Shown here piece after piece: positions 1-6,566 of a DNA stretch of 10,023 nt. Numbering within the stretch: position 1 is the stretch's first letter; the number at the start of each line of letters is the position of its first letter. The stretch comes from Actinomycetes bacterium (GTDB lineage Bacteria; Actinomycetota; Acidimicrobiia; Acidimicrobiales; RAAP-2), in NCBI GenBank assembly GCA_021802025.1, contig JAKABC010000048.1:1-10023 (forward strand), read 5' to 3'. A model generated the notes under the pieces. It did no database searches and was not told where the DNA came from. It saw nothing but the letters and a program-made list of their open reading frames with translations. The position numbers were made by a program, and so were the translations under genes.

Positions 1-549
1 CTCGAGGGGACGTTGCAGGTACGGCGTGGCGAAGGTGTTGTCGACCACCAGACGACACCCGTGGGCGTGGGCCAGGTCGGCCAAGTCGCCGATCGGGGCG
101 ATCCCGAGCAACGGGTTGCTCGGCGTCTCGGCCCAGACGACGCGCGTCGTCGGACGCATCGCCGCGGCCACGGCGTCGAGGTCGGCGAGATCGACGCAGG
201 AGACCTCGACCCCCCAGGCGCCGTAGACCCGGGTGAGCAGCCGGTAGGTCCCGCCGTAGGCGTCGACCCCGAGCACGACGTGATCCCCGGGGGCGAGCGT
301 GCGCAACAGGGCGTCCTCGCCGGCGAGCCCCGAGGCGAAGGCCACGCCCCACTCCGCCCCCTCGAGCTCGGCCAGGCACTCCTCGAGCGCGTGGCGCGTC
401 GGGTTGTCGACGCGGGAGTAGTCGGCGAAGCGCGGCACCCCGACGGCCTCCTGGGCGTAGGTCGAGGTCAGATAGACGGCCGGGTTGACGGCCCCGGTGG
501 CGTCGGGCTCGGAGCCCACGTGGATCGCGCGCGTGTTGAACCCGGTCAT
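1..549 (-). CDS. Cystathionine gamma-synthase / gamma-lyase family protein, N-terminal part (cut by window edge)
   Basis: A fold-type I PLP enzyme of the Cys/Met metabolism family, cut by the left edge after 183 codons (the family is about 380 residues). Reading from ATG at 549 gives an N-terminus of MTGFNTRAIHVGSEPD, then YSRVDNPTR (residues 44-52, the phosphate-binding Tyr/Arg segment contributed to the neighbouring subunit), ASGLAGEDALL (72-82, PLP-phosphate loop), DAYGGTYR near 98-105, ETPSNPLL near 142-149 and VDNTFATPYLQ (169-179, with the Asp that binds the pyridine nitrogen). The PLP lysine lies outside the window. The ATG overlaps the TGA of the upstream cystathionine beta-synthase by 4 nt (ATGA), so the two are very likely translationally coupled. 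Pairing with that gene suggests conversion of cystathionine to cysteine (gamma-lyase). Gamma-synthase (metB) activity cannot be excluded from the visible part. The family assignment is firm; the exact activity is inferred. Confidence 0.92.
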   Translation of the reverse strand, partial: MTGFNTRAIHVGSEPDATGAVNPAVYLTSTYAQEAVGVPRFADYSRVDNPTRHALEECLAELEGAEWGVAFASGLAGEDALLRTLAPGDHVVLGVDAYGGTYRLLTRVYGAWGVEVSCVDLADLDAVAAAMRPTTRVVWAETPSNPLLGIAPIGDLADLAHAHGCRLVVDNTFATPYLQRPLE

Positions 550-1949
550 CCGGCCCTGCGCTGCTCGAGGAAGCTCAACAGGTCCGAACGGGTGAGGACC
601 CCCACCGGGTGCCCGCCGTCGAGCACCAGGACCCCGGCCGTGCGCGAGAGCTCGCGGGTCAGGTCGGTGACCGGCATGCCGACGCCGACCATCGCCAGCG
701 GCGGGTCGGCCACGTCCTTGACCCGCAGCCCGAGGACCGACGCGTCGCGGGTCGTCGCCTCGAGCAGGCCGAGCTCGCTCAACGAGCCCGAGACCTCCTT
801 CACCGCGAGGGGCAGCTCGTCGGTGACGGTGACGAGCAGCTGGCTCACGTCCTTCGCCCGCATCAGCGTGATGGCGTCACGCACCAGGACGTCCTCGGTC
901 ACGAGCACGAGGTCGTCGAGCCCCTCGCCCGGGCGGGCCCGCTTGGCCGCCAGCACGTCACCGACGTCGTCCTCGTCGTGGGGGCGCAAGAAGCCGTACT
1001 CGGTCATCCACGTGTCGTTGAATATCTTCGACAGGTAGCCCCGTCCCGAGTCGGGGATCAAGACGACGACGAGCGCCTCGGCGGGCAGCTCGCGCGCGAC
1101 GCGCAGCGCCGCGGCGACGGCCGTCCCGCCCGAGCCCCCGATGAGCAGCCCCTCGCGTCGGGTGACCGCGCGCGCCATGGCGAAGGCGTCGGCGTCCGAG
1201 ACCGCGACGACGCGGTCGACGAGCGAGGGGTCGTAGTTGGCCGGCCAGAAGTCCTCACCGACCCCCTCGGTCAGGTAGGGCCGGCCGGCCCCGCCGGAGA
1301 AGACGGAGCCCTCGGGGTCGGCCGCGATCACCTGGACCGACGGGTTGCGCTCCTTGAGGTAGCGCGCGACACCCGAGATCGTGCCACCGGTCCCGGCCCC
1401 GGCCACGAAGTGAGTCACCCGGCCGCGGGTCTGCTCCCAGATCTCGGGCCCGGTCGTCTCGTAGTGGGCCCGGGGGTTGTTCGGGTTGGAGTACTGGTCC
1501 GGGCGAAAGGCGTGCGGGGTCTCACGGGTGAGCCGCTCGGCCGTCGAGTAGTAGGAGTCGGGGTGTTCGGGGGGCACGGCCGTGGGACAGACCACGACCT
1601 CGGCCCCGTAGGCGCGCAGAACGTCGATCTTCTCGGGCGCCATCTTGTCGCTCATCACGAAGACGCACGAGTAGCCGCGCTGGGCGGCCACGATGGCCAG
1701 GCCCACCCCGGTGTTGCCGCTCGTGGGCTCGATGATGGTCGAGCCCGGCCCGAGCAGGCCGTCGCGCTCGGCCGCCTCGATCATGGTCAGGGCCGGCCGG
1801 TCCTTGGCGCTGCCGCCGGGGTTGGTGGTCTCGAGCTTGGCGATCACGTCGCAGGCCACGCCCTCGACCACCGCGGTGAGTCGCACCATCGGGGTGTGAC
1901 CGATCAGCTCGAGCGGGCTCGCCGCCACGTCCATGTCGCGATAGGCCAC
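546..1949 (-). CDS. cbs: Cystathionine beta-synthase (PLP domain plus two CBS domains)
   Basis: A 467-residue fold-type II PLP enzyme that condenses serine (or acetylserine) with homocysteine to give cystathionine, the first step of reverse transsulfuration. The PLP lysine is K49 in GGSAKDRPAL. PTSGNTG (75-81) binds substrate and GAGTGGT (184-190) holds the PLP phosphate. PDSGRGYLSK (299-308) is typical of CBS rather than of short cysteine synthases. Two CBS (Bateman) domains follow, at about 345-400 and 408-463, as in eukaryotic and actinobacterial cystathionine beta-synthases; cysteine synthases lack them. I see no N-terminal heme-binding extension. The start is GTG at 1949, preceded by AAGGAG with a 4-nt spacer. 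The ATG five codons downstream has no such site. The gene follows a methyltransferase gene after 37 nt and overlaps the gamma-synthase/lyase gene by 4 nt. The Bateman pair may bind a nucleotide or S-adenosylmethionine, but that is only known for other family members. Confidence 0.95.
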   Translation of the reverse strand: MAYRDMDVAASPLELIGHTPMVRLTAVVEGVACDVIAKLETTNPGGSAKDRPALTMIEAAERDGLLGPGSTIIEPTSGNTGVGLAIVAAQRGYSCVFVMSDKMAPEKIDVLRAYGAEVVVCPTAVPPEHPDSYYSTAERLTRETPHAFRPDQYSNPNNPRAHYETTGPEIWEQTRGRVTHFVAGAGTGGTISGVARYLKERNPSVQVIAADPEGSVFSGGAGRPYLTEGVGEDFWPANYDPSLVDRVVAVSDADAFAMARAVTRREGLLIGGSGGTAVAAALRVARELPAEALVVVLIPDSGRGYLSKIFNDTWMTEYGFLRPHDEDDVGDVLAAKRARPGEGLDDLVLVTEDVLVRDAITLMRAKDVSQLLVTVTDELPLAVKEVSGSLSELGLLEATTRDASVLGLRVKDVADPPLAMVGVGMPVTDLTRELSRTAGVLVLDGGHPVGVLTRSDLLSFLEQRRAG

Positions 1950-1953
1950 GGTG

Positions 1954-1959
1954 CTCCTT
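1954..1959 (-). promoter_or_regulatory. Shine-Dalgarno site of cystathionine beta-synthase
   Basis: AAGGAG on the minus strand, 4 nt before the GTG at 1949. It is the strongest canonical ribosome-binding site in the left half of the window. It decides for the GTG start over the ATG at the sixth codon. Confidence 0.7.
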
Positions 1960-1969
1960 CGTCGCCCTC

Positions 1970-1975
1970 ACTCTA
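1970..1975 (-). promoter_or_regulatory. Possible -10 element upstream of cystathionine beta-synthase
   Basis: TAGAGT (form TANNNT) lies in the 37-nt gap between the methyltransferase stop and the cbs start. It would give a leader of about 14 nt carrying the AAGGAG site. No recognisable -35 hexamer lies 16-18 bp upstream; that position falls inside the end of the methyltransferase gene. This may be an internal promoter, but the evidence is one hexamer. Confidence 0.25.
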
Positions 1976-1986
1976 AGCCACTCCGG

Positions 1987-2790
1987 CTAGGACGCCTCCC
2001 GTCGCGCGACGACCTCGACGTGGGGCACGACGAACACCCCGTCGGGACTCGCGGCCCAGCGACGGAACGCTTCAGCGAGCGACTCGAGCTCGGACTCGTC
2101 ACAGAGCCCGTGCGCGAGCAGTTGATCGGCGAGGTCGCTTCTCGTCACGCGCTCGGCCCACAGCCCGCCCCACCAGTGCCGCTCGGCCACGCTCGCGTAG
2201 GTCCAGGTCGACGAGGAGACCTCGAGCTCGACCAGTCCCGCCGCCCGGACCCAGCCCGGGAGGCGGCGTCCGGCGTCGGGCTCGGCGCCGTTGAGCCGGG
2301 CGAGGTGGTGGTAGAGGGCGTTCCAGCGATCCAGCGCGGGATCGTTCGGCGCCCAGACGAAGCCGCCGTAGTCGGCGTCGCGCGCGCCGAGCACGCCCCC
2401 GGGCTTAAGGACCCGACGCATCTCACCGATCGCCTCGACCGGTCGGGCCAGGTGCTGGAGCACCTGGTGGCAGAAGACGACGTCGAAGGTGGCGTCGTCG
2501 AAGCCGAGGTCGTAGACGTCACCGACGCACCACGAGAGATTCCCCACCCGGTGCTCGGCCCGGGCCGCCTCGATCACGACCGCGCTGCGGTCGAGGCCCA
2601 CGACCTCGCCGAGGGGCACGCGGCGCGCCAGATCGGCCGTGATGGTCCCCGGCCCGCACCCCACGTCGAGGACCCGCGAGGTCGCGCTGAGCCGCCCGAG
2701 CAGGAACGCCGCCGAGTTCTCGGCGGTGCGCCACCGGTGACTGCGCAGCACCGACTCGTGATGACCGTGGGTGTAGACCTCGTCGCTCAC
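1987..2790 (-). CDS. Class I SAM-dependent methyltransferase (Methyltransf_11/25 type)
   Basis: A 267-residue soluble methyltransferase of unknown substrate. SAM-binding motif I is LDVGCGPGT (41-49). The acidic residue that would contact the SAM ribose is D67, in VVGLDRS. Motif II/III contains GDVYDLGF (90-97), and VLQHLARPVEAIGEMRRVL (110-128) followed by KPGG is the classic motif of the UbiE/Methyltransf_11 group. The C-terminal half (about residues 140-267) is rich in Trp and Arg and probably forms the substrate lid; I do not recognise its specificity. The start is GTG at 2790, overlapping the TGA of the upstream O-methyltransferase gene by 4 nt (GTGA), so translation of the pair is probably coupled. 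The cystathionine beta-synthase gene follows 37 nt downstream. The family is certain; the product beyond 'methyltransferase' is unknown. Confidence 0.9.
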   Translation of the reverse strand: MSDEVYTHGHHESVLRSHRWRTAENSAAFLLGRLSATSRVLDVGCGPGTITADLARRVPLGEVVGLDRSAVVIEAARAEHRVGNLSWCVGDVYDLGFDDATFDVVFCHQVLQHLARPVEAIGEMRRVLKPGGVLGARDADYGGFVWAPNDPALDRWNALYHHLARLNGAEPDAGRRLPGWVRAAGLVELEVSSSTWTYASVAERHWWGGLWAERVTRSDLADQLLAHGLCDESELESLAEAFRRWAASPDGVFVVPHVEVVARREAS

Positions 2791-3455
2791 GCGACGACCG
2801 AGACGACCGCGAATCCGTCGTAGCCCTTGACCCCGACCGTCTGGATCGCGGTGGCCTCGACCCGGGGCTCGCGAGCGACCCGCTCGAGGAAGCGGCGGAC
2901 GCCCCGGACCGCCTCGTTGGTCGACGCGGCGTCGGCGACCTCGCCGTCGCGCACGACGTTGTCGGCGACGATGAGCGACCCGACCCGCACGAGGTCGAGG
3001 GCGAGCTCGAAGTACTGCGCGTAGCCCGTCTTGTCGGCGTCGATGAAGACGAGGTCGAAAGGATCGGCCCCCTCGCGGGCGAGCGTCGACAGGGTCTCGG
3101 CCGCCGGGCCCACCCGGACCTCGACGCGCTCGGCGAGGCCGGCGCGCTCGAGGTTGGCCCGCGCCACCGCGGCGTGGTGGGGTTCGAGCTCGGCCGTGAC
3201 CACCCTCCCGCCCTCGGCGAGACCGCGGGCGAGGCAGATGGCCGAGTAGCCCCCCAGGGTCCCGACCTCGAGGATCCGCCGTGCGCCCGTCGCGCGCGCG
3301 AGCAGTTCCAGCAGGCGCCCCTGGAGGGGCGAGACCGCGATCGCGGGCAGCCCCGCCTCGTCGCTCGCGGCCAGGGCCGCCGCCAGCACGGGGTCGTCCC
3401 CGAGCAGGGTGTCCTCGAGGTAGTGGTCGACGGCGTCAAAGTCGCGCGGGGTCAC
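2787..3455 (-). CDS. O-methyltransferase of the catechol / caffeoyl-CoA type (Methyltransf_3)
   Basis: A 222-residue SAM- and divalent-metal-dependent O-methyltransferase, the usual length for the bacterial family. Motif I is LEVGTLGGYSAICLA (62-76). Acidic residue E89 of TAELEP should contact the SAM ribose. FIDADK (137-142) and VADNVVRDG (163-171) supply the metal-binding Asp139, Asp165 and Asn166. The N-terminal VSPLQGRLLELL (41-52) is the conserved helix before motif I. Family members methylate vicinal hydroxyls of phenolic compounds; the substrate here cannot be read from sequence. The start is GTG at 3455 without a clear SD. A weak CAGACT hexamer six bases before it would fit a leaderless start. 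It begins 40 nt after the YbaK-like gene and overlaps the next methyltransferase by 4 nt. Confidence 0.92.
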   Translation of the reverse strand: MTPRDFDAVDHYLEDTLLGDDPVLAAALAASDEAGLPAIAVSPLQGRLLELLARATGARRILEVGTLGGYSAICLARGLAEGGRVVTAELEPHHAAVARANLERAGLAERVEVRVGPAAETLSTLAREGADPFDLVFIDADKTGYAQYFELALDLVRVGSLIVADNVVRDGEVADAASTNEAVRGVRRFLERVAREPRVEATAIQTVGVKGYDGFAVVSVVA

Positions 3456-3495
3456 CGCGCCAGTCTGTCAGGGTGGGTGGACGGCGTCGAGGGCC

Positions 3496-4026
3496 TCAGT
3501 CGTCGGCCACCCGCAGCGGCGTCGCACCGGTCAGCGCCACGAGGTCCGCGTAGGTGGTCGCGAAGACGGCGTGCGGGTGGCCCGCGGCGGCGAAGACGAC
3601 GTCGTAGTCGCCGAGCGCCTCGTCGATCACGACGGTGGCCTCGCGGGGGTAGCCGGTAGGGCTCAGGCCGGCCGTGGCCGCGGCGCTCCAGCCCACTGGG
3701 CTCACCCCGCCGATGGCGAAGCCCGTCCAGGCCCGGATGTAGTCGGCGTCGGCCCGACCGAGCTCGAGCTCGCCGAGGGCCGCCGCGACCAGCGCGGTGT
3801 CGACCCGGTGCCGACCGCTCGTGATCACGAGCAGCGGGTGGCCGTCGGGTAGCGCGAAGACGATCGACGAGGCGATCTGGCCGACCGCGACACCGAGTGC
3901 GGCGGCCGCGTCGGCGGCGGTGCGCGCCGAGTCGTCGAGGACCCGCACCGACGTTGGCCGGCCCGCGCGCTCGAGCGCGTCGACGACCCGGCGCACCGAG
4001 GCCCTGGCGAGGATCGACTCGCTCAC
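3496..4026 (-). CDS. YbaK/ProX-like aminoacyl-tRNA deacylase-domain protein
   Basis: A 176-residue protein that is entirely a YbaK/aminoacyl-tRNA editing domain. Characterised relatives hydrolyse mischarged tRNAs in trans, for example Cys-tRNAPro by E. coli YbaK. Visible hallmarks are RTAADAAAALGV (35-46), LLVITSGRHRVD (65-76), TGFAIGGVSPVG (101-112, the most conserved loop), a VID near 133-135, and AAAGHPHAVF (146-155). At the position of the essential YbaK lysine (K46 in E. coli, in VYKTLL) this protein has Ser53, in QIASSIVF, so it may belong to a subfamily with a different substrate or mechanism. The start is GTG at 4026, overlapping the stop of the upstream GNAT by 4 nt (GTGA). Family assignment is firm; its tRNA specificity is unknown. 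Confidence 0.9.
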   Translation of the reverse strand: MSESILARASVRRVVDALERAGRPTSVRVLDDSARTAADAAAALGVAVGQIASSIVFALPDGHPLLVITSGRHRVDTALVAAALGELELGRADADYIRAWTGFAIGGVSPVGWSAAATAGLSPTGYPREATVVIDEALGDYDVVFAAAGHPHAVFATTYADLVALTGATPLRVADD

Positions 4027-4439
4027 GGCGCGCCCACTCGACGCCCGAAGACGGCGACGTCCTCCTCGTTGAAGCCGAGGGCCGCGTAGAAGCCACGCGC
4101 CGCGTCGTTCTCGCGACGCACCATGAGCAGGACCTTGGCCACGCCGCGCGCCGCGAGCCACGACTGGGCCGCCTCGACGAGGCACCGGCCAACCCCCCGT
4201 CCGTGGTGGGCCGGCGCCACCCCGAGGTAGTAGAGCCACCCGCGGTGCCCGTCGTCGCCGACCATCGCCGCGCCCACGAGGGAGGCGCCGTCGCGAACGC
4301 CGAGCACCGTCGAACTCGGGCCCGCGAGGGCCCGACGAAAGTCGGCCCCAGGGTCGTTCCAGGGTCGGGTGAGGCCCGCCGCCTCCCACAGGGCGACCAC
4401 CGCTGACTCGTCGGCGGGGTTCAGCTCCTCGACGGGCAT
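4023..4439 (-). CDS. GNAT acetyltransferase, YpeA-like
   Basis: A 138-residue single-domain GNAT N-acetyltransferase that closely resembles E. coli YpeA. Shared marks are LTRPWNDP (23-30), a DGHRGWLYYLGV strand (63-74) and the acetyl-CoA pyrophosphate loop HHGRGVG (78-84). A conserved C-terminal FYAALGF (117-123) also supports the fold. The natural substrate of YpeA-type enzymes is not established to my knowledge. The start is ATG at 4439; no SD precedes it. Instead TACGAT lies five bases upstream, suggesting a leaderless transcript from a promoter in the 40-bp divergent region. The gene is first in the minus-strand block that continues through the YbaK-like protein, with which it overlaps by 4 nt. 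Confidence 0.92.
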   Translation of the reverse strand: MPVEELNPADESAVVALWEAAGLTRPWNDPGADFRRALAGPSSTVLGVRDGASLVGAAMVGDDGHRGWLYYLGVAPAHHGRGVGRCLVEAAQSWLAARGVAKVLLMVRRENDAARGFYAALGFNEEDVAVFGRRVGAP

Positions 4440-4444
4440 GGGCC

Positions 4445-4450
4445 ATCGTA
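4445..4450 (-). promoter_or_regulatory. -10 element for the YpeA-like GNAT, leaderless arrangement
   Basis: TACGAT (TANNNT) on the minus strand, followed by GGCCC and then the ATG at 4439. With no SD in front of the ATG, transcription would begin at or within a base or two of the start codon. No convincing -35 hexamer is present. Confidence 0.5.
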
Positions 4451-4467
4451 CCCAGGGGCGAGCGCCG

Positions 4468-4473
4468 TATCGT
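4468..4473 (+). promoter_or_regulatory. -10 element for the plus-strand methyltransferase, leaderless arrangement
   Basis: TATCGT (TANNNT), followed by the six bases GGGGCC and then the GTG at 4480. The spacing matches a leaderless start, with the first base of GTG as +1. It lies exactly 17 bp from the opposing TACGAT hexamer. No clear -35 sequence is seen. Confidence 0.5.
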
Positions 4474-4479
4474 GGGGCC

Positions 4480-5082
4480 GTGAGCCACTGGGACGAGCGC
4501 TACCGCGCCACGACCCCCGAGGAGCGCTCCTGGACCGAGCCGTCCCCGACCTCGACGCTCGAGATCCTCGACCGGCTCGACCTCGCACCCGAGGCCCCCG
4601 TCGTCGACGTCGGCGGCGGCGCCTCGCGGCTCGTCGACGCGCTGCTCGAGCGGGGTTTCAGCGACCTCACGGTCCTCGATCTCGCCGAGAGCGCGCTGGC
4701 CGAGGCCCGCGCGCGCCTGGGCGCTACGGCCGATCGGGTGACGTGGGTGAGCGCCGACGTCACGGCCTGGCGGCCCGCGCGGACCTACGCGCTGTGGCAC
4801 GACCGCGCGGTCTTCCACTTCCTCGTCGAACCCTCGGCGCGCGCCGCCTACCGCGAACGGCTCGAGGGCGCGACGGCGCCGGGCTCGTACGCGCTGCTCG
4901 CCACCTTCGCCCCCGACGGCCCCGCGACGTGCTCGGGGCTACCCGTTGCGCGCTGGGACCCGGCCGAGCTCGCCGACGAGATCGGCGAGGGATTCGAGCC
5001 GCTCGACGCGGGGCGCCACGAGCACACGACGCCCTGGGGCTCGACCCAGCCCTTCACCTGGCTCCTCGCGCGCCGGCGCTGA
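4480..5082 (+). CDS. Small class I SAM-dependent methyltransferase
   Basis: The only plus-strand gene in the window: 200 residues, one compact class I methyltransferase domain. It begins MSHWDERYR, a start typical of this small-methyltransferase group. Motif I is VVDVGGGASRLVDALL (41-56), followed by LTVLDLAE (63-70) with the SAM-ribose Asp67. SADVTAW (91-97) is the adenine-binding region and LWHDRAVFHFL (105-115) the motif IV region. The C-terminal CSGLPVARWD (151-160) and EHTTPWGSTQPFTW (181-194) are conserved in the family, whose substrate I do not know. I chose GTG at 4480 because the reading frame upstream lacks family sequence and runs into the divergent gene. There is no SD, but a TATCGT hexamer six bases upstream fits a leaderless mRNA. 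Its TGA stop directly abuts the stop of hss on the other strand. Confidence 0.9.
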   Translation: MSHWDERYRATTPEERSWTEPSPTSTLEILDRLDLAPEAPVVDVGGGASRLVDALLERGFSDLTVLDLAESALAEARARLGATADRVTWVSADVTAWRPARTYALWHDRAVFHFLVEPSARAAYRERLEGATAPGSYALLATFAPDGPATCSGLPVARWDPAELADEIGEGFEPLDAGRHEHTTPWGSTQPFTWLLARRR

Positions 5083-6534
5083 TCAGGCCAGGAAGTTCGT
5101 GAACTGCCAGGGGTCGTCCCGGTCCAACTCGCGGCCCGACCACCGGTCGAACCAGTCGGCGCGCGTCGAGACCGGATCCCAGTCGAGCGGACCCGACCAG
5201 GTCGTGCCCACGTAGGGTCGGGCGACGTCGAGGACCTCGCGCCAGGGCAGTTCGTCGGGGACCCGGACGCCCTCCTCGGGACGACGGATCATCCAGTCGA
5301 GCGCGCCCAGGATCGAGGCGGCCACCTGGACGGTCGTCGCGTTCTGGTGGGGCGCCACCGCGCGCGCCTCCTCGATCGAGGTCAGCATTCCGGTCCACCA
5401 GGCGCGGTAGGGGTGGCCCATCACCAAGACGCCGAGCTCGTCGCGGCCCGCCACGATGTCGTCGTTCATGATGCGCTGGCGCTCGGGGTAGGCGTACTGC
5501 GCGCCCTCGAGTTCGACGAAGCTGGCCCACGCGGCGTCGCTCGGGCAGTACGCGTAGTGCACCGTCGGGCGATAGATCGCGCGCTCGCCCTCCCACACCG
5601 TGAGGTGGTCACAGATCGTGAAGGCCTCCCCGTGGCGGATCACCATGCCGACGATCTGGCTCGAGGGCACTCGGGAGCGCACCAGGGTCTTGTGGGCCAT
5701 CTGAGCGAGGCAGATCTGGTTGAGCGGGCCCTCGCCCTGATGCTCGAGACCCAGCGGCGGCAGCCGCCGCTCGTGGGTGCCCCAGCCCATCTCCGCGGGC
5801 GCGACGCCCTCTTCGTAGAAGCCGTCCACGCTCCAGGTGTTGACGAACTCCCCGGGCTCCTTGGGCCGGGTCGACACCTGGGTGTCGCGCTCGGCGACGT
5901 GGATGACGCGCACGTCGAGCGCGCGGGCCACCTCGTTCCAGGCGTCGCGCTCGACCAGGCCCGCGAGTCCCTCGGGGTCGCCCACGACCCGGTCGCGCAG
6001 CGCGGCGCCGGCGATGTCGTCGAGCGCCCACTTGACGAAGTGACTGACCAGTCCCGGGTTGGCCCCGTGCTCGACGACGGCCGAGGGGCCGTGGTTGTCG
6101 CCCCACCGGGCGATCTGACGGCGCAGGGCCATGTGGCGCCAGTAGAGCGTGCGCTGCGTGGGCGGGACCTCCGCGGCGTTCTCGTAGGGCTCCCAGACCT
6201 CGACCGAGGTGTTGAGGTAGCGCACGCCGTGATCCCGACACCAGTCCAGCAGCTCCGTGAGCCCGATGTTCCACGCCAGGTCCACCAGGATGTCGCCCGC
6301 CCCGAGGTGCGCGCCGAGGACCTCACCCAGGTTCTCTTGGGTTATGACCTCGCGCACGTAGTGCACGCCCTGGGCGATGGACGCGGCGACGCGCTCGCGG
6401 TTGTCGCGGCTCTCGATCACGGTGACCGCGTCGGGGCGGAGTGAGAAGTGCTCGAGCATCAGGGGCAGCACGCACTGGGCGACCGACCCGCAGCCGAGGA
6501 CGACGACGCGGGCGGGGAACTGGGGACTAGTCAA
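5083..6534 (-). CDS. hss: Homospermidine synthase (bacterial, NAD-dependent)
   Basis: A 483-residue enzyme that makes the polyamine homospermidine from putrescine, using NAD as a bound hydride carrier. Length and sequence match the bacterial saccharopine-dehydrogenase-like family (the Blastochloris viridis enzyme is about 477 residues). A Rossmann motif VVVLGCGSVAQ lies at 10-20. From memory of the B. viridis structure, its active-site residues N162, E210, W229, E237 and H296 have counterparts here: N159 in HGANPG, E215 in HVAERDTQ, W234 in NTWSVDG, E242 in FYEEG, and the His of VIRHGEAF. The C-terminus carries ELGVLVMGH, APHQNATTVQV and the family ending DDPWQFTNFLA. The TTG start at 6534 is supported by AAGGGAG six bases upstream; upstream in-frame sequence has no homology. 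The gene lies 32 nt after the DUF4232-like gene. No other polyamine gene is in the window. Confidence 0.93.
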   Translation of the reverse strand: MTSPQFPARVVVLGCGSVAQCVLPLMLEHFSLRPDAVTVIESRDNRERVAASIAQGVHYVREVITQENLGEVLGAHLGAGDILVDLAWNIGLTELLDWCRDHGVRYLNTSVEVWEPYENAAEVPPTQRTLYWRHMALRRQIARWGDNHGPSAVVEHGANPGLVSHFVKWALDDIAGAALRDRVVGDPEGLAGLVERDAWNEVARALDVRVIHVAERDTQVSTRPKEPGEFVNTWSVDGFYEEGVAPAEMGWGTHERRLPPLGLEHQGEGPLNQICLAQMAHKTLVRSRVPSSQIVGMVIRHGEAFTICDHLTVWEGERAIYRPTVHYAYCPSDAAWASFVELEGAQYAYPERQRIMNDDIVAGRDELGVLVMGHPYRAWWTGMLTSIEEARAVAPHQNATTVQVAASILGALDWMIRRPEEGVRVPDELPWREVLDVARPYVGTTWSGPLDWDPVSTRADWFDRWSGRELDRDDPWQFTNFLA

Positions 6535-6540
6535 TCGGGA

Positions 6541-6561
6541 CTCCCTTCGAGGCAAAGGGAG
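6541..6561 (-). promoter_or_regulatory. Hairpin enclosing the hss ribosome-binding site
   Basis: On the minus strand CTCCCTT and AAGGGAG form a perfect 7-bp inverted repeat around a 7-nt loop. The downstream arm (6547-6541) is the SD of hss, six bases before its TTG. The upstream arm begins 5 nt after the TAA of the preceding gene. The hairpin could mask the hss start unless a ribosome finishing the upstream gene opens it. No U-run follows, so a terminator is less likely. Confidence 0.5.
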
Positions 6562-6566
6562 AAAGT

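Noticed and set aside
609..1976. 455-codon open frame on the plus strand opposite cystathionine beta-synthase
   Set aside because: Its composition is the repetitive Arg/Gly/Asp/Val-rich pattern expected of the antisense of a GC-rich gene, with no domain or start signal; the minus-strand frame is a clear cystathionine beta-synthase.
3456..3495. 40-nt gap between the YbaK-like gene and the O-methyltransferase as a terminator or regulatory site
   Set aside because: No inverted repeat or U-run is visible; only a weak CAGACT hexamer that does not fit TANNNT.
5347..6444. 365-codon open frame on the plus strand opposite hss
   Set aside because: Antisense shadow of a well-supported homospermidine synthase; low-complexity composition and no recognisable fold.
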